A DNA stretch of 64,000 nt from Fasciolopsis buskii (Eukaryota > Platyhelminthes > Trematoda > Plagiorchiida > Fasciolidae): the NCBI GenBank assembly GCA_008360955.1, contig LUCM01010122.1, positions 64,299 through 128,298 on the forward strand, read 5' to 3'. Of this stretch, positions 1 to 9,870 are shown piece after piece (position 1 is the first letter of the stretch; the number at the start of each line of letters is the position of its first letter). Both the position numbers and the translations under genes were made by a program. Under the pieces are notes generated by a model. The model worked only from the letters and a program-made list of their open reading frames with translations. It made no database searches and was not told where the DNA came from.

Positions 1-1650
1 GTCTTCCACTCGTTTTTCCGACTGAACTGCTAACTCAGATCAGCCCCCAACTTGGAGGACCAGGAGACTACTTGGTCAGGCCTCTACCCATTGACCTTCC
101 AGGCATGATTGGATCTTCGGCTTGAGATAAACCATCCTGTATAGCTCGTTGGATCATGGAGGTACGCAAGCTGTCACACCACGTCAAGGTGTAGTCTCGT
201 TGTGACAGGTTCATATATTGTTACCACAATGCTCACCACAACCCGGGGTTTGGAGTTGTGAGTGGTACAAAGGCACATTGGGTCACGGATTGTGGCACCA
301 GCAACGTGACTGAGTTGGAAATGAACTACTACCTAGCCTTTTTCCTGTTTGAAAGAGGTGGATATGGTTCACTTCACCAGTCCTGTTGACTATCCTCACT
401 TGTACGGTTGGCCAACTGTTTTTGAAGTGTCAGAAGCAAGACACAGTGTCTTGACTAATTCATTTGAGACTGTACTGCGAATCCGTTTCCTGTTTAGCTT
501 CCGGCAATCTTTGTTTCCTTACGTGTTCGGTATTTTTTTGCGTACCATTGGTCAACAAGAATTAAAATTATTTTTGATGACTATTCTCCGGTTCGAGTAG
601 CATGTAGTTCGGGTTCCGTTTCTCAAATGAGCCACCTGATTCAAATTGTTTCATTTCACCTGTCTTACTGTGGTCTTCAGTGCGGAAGATGACTGTGCTT
701 CTTTCCTAAATACTGAATTGTTGAGGCGATTAGACAAATCGATTAGCAGATCCATTTATCGGAAGAAAATTTGACATGGGAGATATTTACATGCCACGAG
801 TTTTGCATCTGCGAAGTATAAGATCGCCCCTATTCGAATGGTGATAGTGCACCGAATGTGTACAGAAAAAGAATTGCGTAAATAAGAAAAAAAAATTGCA
901 ACAATCTGATGGATAATCGATTACAGTCATTCGCACACGTGCTACGGAGACGCGCCCTGTCTCCAAGTCACAGTTGAAATTTTTTCTTGAAACGACCTCT
1001 CAACGGCCGAGGGGCGTTCAAGTGCTCCTCCTATGCAATCGACGCGATCACGTTTTTCACCAGACTGATACCAAGGGGATCGACCAAAGATCCACGGTCG
1101 CTTTACACTAAACTTATGTGTTTGCCATTTTCCATGTGAATGCTAAGTTATCTGTGTAGGCAGGACGGTAAGACAGTTGCTTCATCGAATTGTTAAAAAC
1201 ATTTCCCGTATGGCTTCGAAAAAGGATGTGCAAACAATTCGCCAGGTTGAAATAAATCACTGAGCCAAGTTCAACGAGGCCATCGGGCACGCAACACCTG
1301 ATTACGCAATAACAATATCGGCCTTGCCAAGTCATTTGGGGTCATCTATAACACACATTAGGTCCCTCAGATAAGCTGGAGCATTAGTCATCCTAAACCA
1401 TAAATCTGATTTATGCAAACGGCTTATCGGTTTGCCACTATCTTGGCTGTTGGATATTTACTCCGTCCTCTTCAGTTTTGCCCCAGTTCTCGATAGGTGT
1501 TTTGCTGACTATGTAAATAGTTGCATTGCATTGTATGAACTTTTGCGTACAAAATAGTCGCATTTCAGTCAAAAAAACGGGGAAAAATAGGAAAAGAGAC
1601 CCTCATCATTTAAAAATAAAAAAAAAACTCATTGAGGAATGAACAGAGCA
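1..1650. other. Repeat-rich non-coding flank
   Basis: No exon, domain or RNA gene is recognisable here. The ORFs are short and low-information. The first 350 bases have the even composition of interspersed repeat DNA, but I cannot name the family. A/T-rich runs occur near 880-900 and 1570-1625, the latter just beyond the 3' end of the - strand LINE. The N-terminal exons of the PHTF gene were looked for here and not found. Confidence 0.4.
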
Positions 1651-2306
1651 CATTATGGTAGGTTGCTCAAGAGATCGGCTGAAACACGATCACGGTTTGT
1701 TAAAATGCATGCCGAATATGGGACAGTGGAGTTCCTATAAATAAAAAATTCTAGAGGGTATGGAACGAAAAGCGGATCGCGTTGAAATATGAGAACGGCA
1801 CTCTGAAAATCATGCAGAGAATGAGTGGGATCTGGAAGAATTTTGTGTGCAAATTTCTCACACGCTGATAAGTGTTGATCACACAGATTTAAGGACAATT
1901 CAGTCAGTGGCACGAAGGAATCACGGCCAATAACTGATAGCCTCCGACGAAGAATTTTCAAGTCTTTTCTAAGTAAACCTGGAAAAAATAACAAGAGAAC
2001 GGTAAAGAAGGATTGGAAAACACATTGGTATACAAATCGGGAGATGGTGCTTTGTTTCACCTTGTAGTGTTGAAACTTTCTAATTTAGAATGACAACCGT
2101 CGGGGATTCTTTACACAATTGGTATTGTGAGAGGTCCACTACTGATTTTTATCAATAGTGACTTCTGGATATTTCACAGCATCTAGCTTGGTAAGTGTTT
2201 CCAAGTTGATGAAAGACGTTTCTGAGGGGTAGGCTGGCCGGCCGAGTGAGAAAAGACATTCGAAACCTTTAGATGTGTTGAGGTTTAAACTAGATTGTGG
2301 AGAGAG

Positions 2307-2314
2307 ATCGTAGA
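2307..2314. repeat. Target-site duplication, left copy (ATCGTAGA)
   Basis: Eight bases identical to 2631-2638, directly bordering the fold-back insertion in the LINE reverse transcriptase. Neighbouring bases differ on both sides, so the duplication is exactly 8 bp. Confidence 0.75.
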
Positions 2315-2630
2315 TGTGTGTTATTAGTGAGAGATTGAATGTTTCCATGAAATTATTCACCGCACTTAACTCACCGTGAAGAAACCGTGGAAGCACTGTA
2401 CAGCTGTTTCATGCTTGTTAGGAATCATCGGCTTCGCAAATCCGCTGCACCCGAACTGGGACGCGAACCCTGGACAAACGCCTTTGAGTCGAACGCCTTA
2501 GACCAGCTCGGGCGCGATGAATATCCACTGCTGATGATCCTTAACAAGGATGAACCAGCTGTACAGTGCTTCCATGGTTTCTTAATGGTGAGTTGAGCGA
2601 TGATATCACGTGGTGAATTATTTCATGAAA
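2315..2630. mobile_element. 316-bp fold-back insertion inside the LINE, flanked by 8-bp duplication
   Basis: The octamer ATCGTAGA occurs at 2307-2314 and again at 2631-2638. Removing 2315-2630 plus one octamer rejoins the LINE reading frame exactly (the VYD codons of one side meet LSPQ of the other). The insert is two related arms facing each other, about 2342-2461 (reverse) and 2503-2630 (forward), around a spacer of about 40 bp. Both arms hold the words CAGCTGTACAGTGCTTCC and GTTTCTT followed by GGTGAGTT. An 8-bp duplication is typical of hAT transposons. The arms also resemble a tRNA-like short repeat seen at 63676-63833, so an inverted SINE dimer is the alternative. It has no coding capacity. 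Confidence 0.75.
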
Positions 2631-2638
2631 ATCGTAGA
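2631..2638. repeat. Target-site duplication, right copy (ATCGTAGA)
   Basis: Partner of 2307-2314. In the LINE it encodes part of the VYD codons upstream of the thumb region. Confidence 0.75.
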
Positions 2639-3336
2639 CAGAAGAGAACCTGTTGGAGAAACTTTGAAAATCATCGTTGTTCGAAACGGCTTGAGAGAAG
2701 GCAGCATCGGCATACTTAAACAGATGACAGGGGGAGCTAGTTGATAAACCGCTAATGTAACTAGATAAGAGATACGGTGAAAGAACAACACCCTGAAGCA
2801 CGCCTGAGTTGTTAACCACCGGTTTTGAAGTTTTGCCGCCCATTCGTGTGCACTGGGTTCGGTTATTAAAGTAACCAGACAGCCATGTTAATAATGGTGT
2901 GAGACAATTAAATGTTTCCAATTCGCGAAGTAGAAGGGACCGTGGGACCGAATCGAATACCGACGAACAGTCCAGAAAGGCGCAACGTGCAGACTTCATT
3001 GATGCGTTTAAGGACTTACAAATGTGATGAATAAGGGAGGCGAAAGCGTCCAAAGTTGACCTGTTAGATTTATAGGCAAACTGAAATGGGTCGTCAGGAG
3101 GATAAATAGAAGAACGCAGGTGCTTAAGTCTAGCACGCTCCGTCACTTTGAGACCGGAAGACGTTAAGGCGATGAGGCGAAAACGTTTTGCTTAAATAGT
3201 TTTCCTGCTAGATTTTGGGATGGGATAATACTGACGGGTTTCCAACGGTCGGGGATAGAAGACGAGAGTAATGATGAGTTAATCAGAGGTGTGAATGCAT
3301 CCGTCAGAGACACGGCACTATGGCTTAAAAGAGCAG

Positions 3337-3841
3337 AGGACAGACTTTCAGATCCAACCCGTGTGGTAATTTTAGTAGTGCGGAGAAGATTGAATACCTC
3401 TTCTCTAGAAAAATTTGTGACTGTCGTATCATCACCGTGTCCAAATATGATTGGTGTATAGGTGAAAGCATGGACGAGTACACGACTAATGCTCTCGACT
3501 TCCGCAGAAGTTTTCGCATTTTTCTTCCCACACAACAGTCGAATGCTTTGCCATGGGAATCGATTATTGTTGCCACTCAGGATCTGGCTGGCGAATGTAG
3601 TGTCGATGCGTTTGATTTCAGCTTTTATTCAGTGTGGAAATATACCGCACGCTTGAGTAATAACGGGATTTGTAGAAGTGTTCCTTGCGTCTGCTTAGCG
3701 ATTTCAGTTTCCGTGTGAAGATACGGCCATTTGAAATGAATAATGTTTCTGAGGGGCAGCAGATATCAAAGATTGTGTTAGCCGTCTCTGTGAAAAGTTT
3801 GGCATTGTCATTGAGCACGGGTTCAAAAGAGAAACTGGTAG
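3337..3841 (-). repeat. 505-bp inverted repeat, copy 1 (within the LINE)
   Basis: This part of the LINE linker and early reverse transcriptase is repeated in opposite orientation at 24892-25396. By eye both are 505 bp and align without gaps, and the translated peptides from both strands are the same. Similarity stops sharply at both ends, and the segment corresponds to neither end of the element. Confidence 0.85.
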
Positions 3842-4240
3842 ATGCGAGTGAAAGTGATATCTGAAGAAGAACAAGATTGTTTTGTGAAAAATTGCGGAGG
3901 CGAACCTGGATTTGATTTGTTCACCTGAAGGAATGGAATGCTGACTTAGAGTATTTCTTGGGCCCTAACAGAAGCAGACAGTGATCACTACTTGATACGG
4001 AAGCACGCAGTTTCAGAGAAATTAACTCACTGTGGTTGATAATAGCTCTATCTAAAATCGAACCGCCTCTGATGGGAGAAATGCAGAGGTCAATCAAATC
4101 AAACACAATCAGGGGTAGGGTAGATGCATGATTGAAATTACTCTCACCAATATGCAGATTATCCTCAAGCATAGGAAAAATAAATACTAGAAAAGAATCA
4201 AAAATATACGATATTTTGTTGCGAGTCAAAAGAGGCAATA

Positions 4241-5137
4241 TATAAGTTGATTATGGCGAGAAAACCTAGGATGACATTGTGTCACGAGACAGTTAATTCC
4301 GTTTAGCGAGTATGTATGAACAACTTCGGACTTGTCAGACCAGAAGGAGGTTACGTTGCCACACCGCCATCAGTTTTCTTGTCCGAAACGCCATCCTGTC
4401 GATGGAGTCTGAAACTATCTATCGACACGAGGAAATCAACAATGTCCGGGTTCAGCTAAGATTCTTGTATGCAGCTGACACACACGTGAACATGGATCGG
4501 TGGTTGAAGTGCGAGAAACAGATCTGACATTTTCTTAAACAGAGAGCAGATGTTGGTACTCAACAATGCCGGACTGGACATCTTGGCCAGAAGAGTGCAT
4601 TTAAGAACTGCATGCCAGCCAGCACGAGTGCCCATTCTAGATAGATTATATCTTTGAGGTACAACAATATATAATCCTAGTCCATGTTAAGAAACAATAC
4701 GGTTTCCACACAGCAATAATTCTGACCGATTGTGGGGTCGAACGGATACCATAATGGAACCAAAAATCCTGCAAGAAAACAACGAATTATAGCCTAGCCA
4801 GTCAAAGGGTGCGCCAATACAAATGCAGCGAAATGGTCGCTGAAAGCCTGCCTGAATCTCATTTTCTGATTTATTTATTCAAACATCAACAAAATGCTTT
4901 AACTCGGGCCTTTCGCCAAACTGGTATATGGCTACAGTAAATTCGAAAGTCATGTAGTCGCATCGCTCTGACGTTTTTGTTCCGATTCGAGCTCAGTCAT
5001 GATTAGGCAGCGTTCAACCTGGGTATTGAGAATTTGAAAATCTTGTGACAGCGTTCTCTGTCGAGTCTCATATCGTCTGCTAAATCTTTTTTAAGTCATT
5101 CTATCGTGGTATTCATTCGCCTCCGCTGATTCTACAG
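4241..5137. other. Non-coding, unassigned
   Basis: Contains an open frame at 4312-4527 with no recognisable domain. The stretch just before 5138 (ATTCGCCTCCGCTGATTCTACAG) is pyrimidine-leaning and serves as the acceptor of the first visible PHTF-region exon. No other feature is supported. Confidence 0.35.
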
Positions 5138-5507
5138 TTGACTCAACATACGATATTCCGAATGAAAATGATCGATGGAATTGCGCTGCCAGTGAGGACA
5201 CATTCACGACTAGAAGCCGGCAAAGAGCTAATTTTCTTCAGTTGTTCCTTCGTCGAGCATACACTCACCGCCAACAAATGCGTGCTCTGAATTCCGCACA
5301 TCTCAGTCCGGACGCGTTGGACAAATCTGCTCCGCGTATGCATCGCGCAAATCAATCTGCGTCAAATGCAGCATTCAATGGGGCGACATTCTTTCGACTG
5401 AACGACACACTTTCGAAGAAGGAAGAGGTCGGCCGGTTGGAGCCACCGAGCGTTAGACGACGCTTTCCGTCCGGTCTGCGACAGAGTGCGATGATCAGCC
5501 CTCAGAG
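5138..5507 (+). CDS. PHTF: PHTF-region exon, linker (tentative)
   Basis: Residues 1-122 of the joined frame, entered with 2 nt of a split codon and left with 2 nt (CAG AG, then GTATGA). The acceptor is CTACAG. The frame is open from 5095 and continues past the donor only by chance. The peptide is polar and basic, with the sequences RANFLQLFLRRAYTHRQQ and PPSVRRRFPSGLRQS, and has no membrane segment. It would fall in the variable cytosolic linker between the N-terminal PHTF domain and the membrane region, which is poorly conserved, so homology gives little help. Codon use and phase continuity with the next two exons support a real exon. That it belongs to PHTF rather than to an upstream gene is inference. 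Confidence 0.6.
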
Positions 5508-5951
5508 GTATGAATTGACATTGACCAGTGTATTGTTGTAATTGTATAGTAGTTGTCTGACTTTTATCTTTGAAGTCGCAGAACTTGCACACTATGTCCG
5601 CGCTGAGCATCATTATTTTGTTTTATTTGTTCTCTTTCTGTGTTTTAGATAAGTTTGATCAAATTTTTTAAGACGTGCTCCGTTTCAGAGTAATACAATT
5701 CGTATCCCTTGGACACATGATTTTTTCTTTACGTAAACAATCAAACAGTGTTTCTCATCTGTCAGTCAGTCATTCGGAAACACCGACCCCTATCCGGTGG
5801 CAGAATTCGTAGTGTGATCAGCATATTGTTATGAAAATTTGCTTCGACATATTTCGCTGTGTTCCGAATCCGGTGCTTAAATAGAGCGGCGTAACTTGCA
5901 CAATGTCAACATGTATTATTCACATAACTGATGAGGGTATTATTAATGCAG

Positions 5952-6020
5952 GTTAGACGAATGTGCATCCCCATTCAAGGAGTCAGTCCGAGTGTGTAAC
6001 GAAGTGCCACCCATTCCGAG
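5952..6020 (+). CDS. PHTF: PHTF-region exon, linker (tentative)
   Basis: This short exon gives residues 124-145 (22 codons), with one base completing an Arg codon from the previous exon and 2 nt left over (CCG AG, then GTACGA). The acceptor is ATGCAG. Only one of the three frames is open and it is the one demanded by the previous exon. The peptide includes DECASPFKES and NEVPPIP. No domain is recognised. Confidence 0.55.
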
Positions 6021-6190
6021 GTACGAACTATCGAGATAGCATTGAGTCAGCGTCAAGTATTTTAATACCATCAGCTTTTTTGCGTACTAGTGATACGTTA
6101 TATCCAATAATACTAAAGTTGTTATCGCTCTCTGGATATTCTTATGCCTAAATCTTTCTCGCCTATCTTTCTATTCCTCCCTATCCACAG

Positions 6191-6296
6191 CAAGATTCAG
6201 GTTAACTCGTTGGGATCACCCACTACCGGAGTGGTCTGTAATTGGGGAAATGTGTACCCGAACAACTTTGAACGGAAGCTTTCGTTTGGGACGCGG
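6191..6296 (+). CDS. PHTF: PHTF-region exon, linker (tentative)
   Basis: Residues 147-181 (35 codons), preceded by the acceptor TCCACAG and followed by the strong donor CGG-GTGAGT, leaving phase 0. The entry base completes a Ser codon begun by the exon ending at 6020, so three successive junctions agree. The peptide includes VVCNWGNVYPNNFERKLSFG. Because it leaves in phase 0 and the next recognised exon (15776) enters in phase 0, they can be joined directly, though a small exon missed in the 9.5-kb intron is possible. Confidence 0.6.
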
Positions 6297-7179
6297 GTGA
6301 GTCTACCTTCTGGTTGTTTTCTTTTCTGTTTATTCTATTAAAACCTTATCTTGCTCCGACCACCTCATAGTAGTTTTTAGTAAACAATTCTTCTTGATCT
6401 CGAACCATAAATTCCGTTTTCCATTGTTGTTTGCACTGAGCTTCTCTGTTTCAGTATTCATTGTTGATCTCGTACGTGCTTGTACGTGCGTCGTATCGAA
6501 CTCATCAATTTAGTCATTGAAATACTGCTACAGGAGCTATCATGATTGATGGTTGTGTGCAACTGGACAAGCTTTTCTCCTTTAGTCCCAGCTGTTGGAT
6601 ATCAACAGTCCGGATGGGATAGGGACAAAATTTCATCTAATCAATGACTGAGGAAACAAATCTATTTCCTTTTCCGTTTTCCTGGCCTGAACGAGAAAAT
6701 CTTTCGGGAGTTTACTACAATATCTCCTGTATGTGATCCAAATGGGCTGTCTGTAATCTATAATTTTTCACGCTCTTTTCGCCAAACAATTTGCTTTCTA
6801 ATTGTGACTTGTGAGAAAAGCGGAGAAGCTTCAAATCTTAGATGTTGTTACCTTAGCTTTGATCATTCAATTACAGACTGTTTCTGGGAGTAACTTTAGA
6901 AAGAATACTCCCTGTGAATGCATTTTGTTCAAAGATCCTTTTTTGCTATTTTTCATTGCCAAGGTGGTCAGTATTATTAGGATCGAATTTTCAGCCTTAT
7001 TCAAACGTGCGACTTTAGCTACATGACGTTATTCTCCTTTATGTAGCACTTTTTATCCTCGAAAATTGCGTATCACCGTCTCTCCAGAAGTAGTTCATTG
7101 GCTGCGACTCTTTCGCTTAGAGCCGTGTGCACCAGAATCATCTATCACTTATGTGAATGAATTTGTTGTGCAATTTATG

Positions 7180-7370
7180 GTGATGATGGACTTACAAAGG
7201 GTAGCCTTTCGGCACTAGAATGGATTGATGGATAAATTCTTCCTGTGGGGCCTGTAATCGAAAGGTCGATTAAGTCGCACCGAGTTGAGGTATTGGTGCC
7301 GGTGTTTTGTGCCAAAATAAATAGAAAAGATGAATGGCTAATGCTACTTCCTAACGTCTTAGTCTTTATT
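7180..7370 (-). mobile_element. Possible LINE endonuclease relic
   Basis: The - strand frame contains CDLIDLSITGPTGRIYPSI, which resembles FDLIDLCISPIRGG in the endonuclease part of the LINE at 4240-1653. The match is short and the surrounding sequence is degraded, so this is a weak call. Orientation would be the same as the larger LINE. Confidence 0.3.
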
Positions 7371-8390
7371 TGACCGGTGATAAGTTGATCCTGGACCGTT
7401 TTAATCCGGTTCATGACAGATTTTCTGTTTTTCTACTGTTGATGAGTCTATGTACAGGTAAGAAAAGATGTAGTGTTCCGTTGGGACTTTGCCTCGCAAG
7501 AGATTTTTCTAAATCCGAAGACGACTCATATCACGATATCAATGTCCGGGTTATTATTGAGAAACAGTGCAAAACTGTTTCACCTCCAACAGTAAGCATT
7601 AAGGTGGTAATTTCTGACACAAAACAACTTCTCTGGTATTCCGTAAAATGTTGGGCATTTGTCAGTCGCTTGAACCATTAACATGGTACTACTGCGCTGT
7701 CTTACTGACTGCCGTTTACCACACCACTTACTCGTGGACAAAATGACCGATGAATTATTTGGTTTAGGAAGGCCGTTTCAAGTCCGAACACCTGACTCAT
7801 CGCGGCAGGTAGCCCTGTCATCTAACGTCCTCAACCATCTATTTCTTGAAAGAATCTCGGGAATCCCAGCTTCGGTGTTTGAGTTATTCTGCTGAGGCCG
7901 ATGCACTGTTGAAATCCCTCAGTTTCATTTTCCTACAGTTTACCATCGCACTGAACACCAGTTCGTTATTTTGAAGAAACGAGACAAATCAAAGTTGAAA
8001 TAGTACATAAATACAATTCTTTAATCTGAGGTCCCTAGTTCTGATGGCATATTTATTTTTTTATTAGATGCGTCCTTTCAGTGTTTCTTCCTCCCCAAAG
8101 CGTCATTTCGCCAACGTCATTCAACGATTATTTAGTTCTCAGTGAGATCATTTTTCCGAGGCTGCTTTCCATTGGTGTTTTTCTTACTTTTGGTCTATTT
8201 TTCTTTAATTTAACCGATCCAGGCGCCGCCACTCCATGCGTTAGTGAGCCCACTTCTGAACAGATCTGCTGAAGTCTATTTTTATTTCTTCTCTGCCCAC
8301 TGTTTCCTCCTTCCACCTCTTCAGGACAGAAGAACTAAGGTAACCCGGTGATTTGTTCGAGTGTGAAATGCATGTGCTCTCATCTGCCGG

Positions 8391-8405
8391 GTGTGTGTGT
8401 GTGTG
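8391..8405. repeat. (GT)n microsatellite
   Basis: About seven GT units, in a pyrimidine-rich part of the intron. Confidence 0.85.
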
Positions 8406-8538
8406 CATTCACATTTCACTTTTCTTGGTCTGCTCTTCCTCCTCGTTCTCGTTCTCATTTTATTTCTTCATCCGCTCCGTTTTCCATTCGAAAATTTCTG
8501 ATAATGGGATGCTTCATTTTACCGATAGTCAGATGGAT

Positions 8539-8562
8539 TGTGTGTGTGTGTGTGTGTGTGTG
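8539..8562. repeat. (TG)12 microsatellite
   Basis: Twelve uninterrupted TG units, 150 bp from a second shorter GT tract. Confidence 0.9.
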
Positions 8563-9511
8563 GCTCCGTTAAAGGTCGGACGTTCGAACCTTAGACCCGG
8601 TGGCCATTTCGGTGCTAGGTGCCAGTTTGTTGTTGTCCCGTTCCTATTGTGACCTTTTGTAGCTAAGCTCTAGGTCATGGCGGATGGTTCCCCCTGTCCA
8701 TCCGATGAGCCTTAGGGGATATGGGCATGCTTCTTTAAGTGCATGTAATCCAAAATCTGTCGGAACTATTCATTTCTCCATTTCTTCTCAGTCTTGATCG
8801 CATGACACGGCTGTAGAGTAGAATAGTCAGTTTGCAAGTTGCTCACTCCAGGGCCTGTGATCTTAAATGTAGTCCGACATGAGCATTAATCCAAATTAAC
8901 ACGTGAAAGGTTGCACTCTACTCGCATTTCCCCATCCGCTTTCCCTCCTCACTGCCCTCGCACTTGGGACAAACCGGTCAACTTCCTTACATATTGTTTT
9001 ATCCAAGGGTAGTGATTCTCCGGATTCTAGCAGTTTTTTACCATTGCTCACAACCCACAACTCTGTTAGATGGGTATAAATCACGAATCATATTGAGTGT
9101 TAAAGAAAGAAAAGCGATGAATGCAAAAACTGTGAATCCACCGGTAGTTTTTATCTGTACAATAACAAGATGTAAACAACTGAAATAATAAATGGACTGG
9201 CACTGAGGAAATCACAGCTCTTGTTAGTCTCATGAAACCATGGAGTTGGTTTCGGAATAACACTCACCGCTATGAATTTCTAATCTTGTGATCCTGGGTT
9301 CGGTTCTTGCGGCTGCTAAACACGTGTCTGGGATTTCCTTCTCAACATTTGATTTTAAAACCGAAAATAAGAGACCTAAGTGACCGGTACAAACGTATGT
9401 GGTCGGATTTTGACTTGATCGAAGTACAGGATGTTTGGTAAATGGATTATTCGAAATGCCTACTGGGTCATGATTGACTTTGATCCACACTGAATGCTGA
9501 CGAAGTGTTCA

Positions 9512-9870
9512 CACTAGAATCTCATTTGAATCGTTAGGAGAATAGATGGCTGATAAGCCAATTTAAGAATCACATGGTGATTCGTCGGAGGATTTTTGTC
9601 GGTCAGGCAAGGCTAACCTTCAGAAATGGGACGCAAAGCCCAAAGTATTGGTTTTCATTTTCAGTTGTATGTTTTGCATACGGATGGGTGAGCAACATTT
9701 TCCCGGAAGTATACTACTGAAAATAAAAACCAATACATTCAGGCTTTCTGGCCTCTTTCTTAAAGTTAGCCTTGACTGATCGACGAAAATCCTCTGACGA
9801 ATCACCATGTGATTCTAAAATGGACTTATCATCCATTCACGTTCCTAACGACTCAAATGAGACTCTAGTG
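9512..9870. mobile_element. 359-bp fold-back element with CACTA-type ends
   Basis: The two arms, 9512-9664 and 9716-9870, are imperfect reverse complements around a 51-bp loop. The left end reads CACTAGAATCTCATTTGA and the reverse complement of the right end CACTAGAGTCTCATTTGA. Longer shared blocks include AATCACATGGTGATTCGTC and TATTGGTTTT. CACTA transposons, known from schistosomes, start with CACTA and end with TAGTG, and make 3-bp duplications. The flanking 3 bp here (TCA and AGA) do not match, so it may be old, a fold-back derivative, or a different family. No coding sequence. It would form a long hairpin in the PHTF pre-mRNA. Confidence 0.7.

Larger units (their letters stand above)
1653..4240 (-). 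mobile_element. CR1/jockey-type LINE relic, endonuclease plus reverse transcriptase
   Basis: This is a non-LTR retrotransposon read on the - strand, 5' end at high coordinates. In order: the end of an apurinic-type endonuclease domain (about 4238-3921, with DLIDL and the SSSDH motif), a linker (about 3841-3337), the reverse transcriptase core (3535-2639, with FDSVPRSLLLREL, NRTQCTR, GVLQGVVLSPYLLS and FKYADA), the thumb (2314-2139, with LNLNTSK and VKYPEVTID), and the C-terminal region (2060-1653, with FPGLLRKDLKILRRRLSVIG and LSACEKFAHKIL). It is dead: frameshifts and stops separate the blocks, the catalytic YADD has become YADA, and a 316-bp element interrupts the reverse transcriptase. The start of the endonuclease and a 5' UTR were not found. 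The clade is inferred from domain order and motif style. Confidence 0.85.

Noticed and set aside
3437..3718. + strand ORF of 93 codons also present at 25296-25015 (-)
   Set aside because: It is the antisense shadow of the duplicated LINE segment, not an independent conserved gene.
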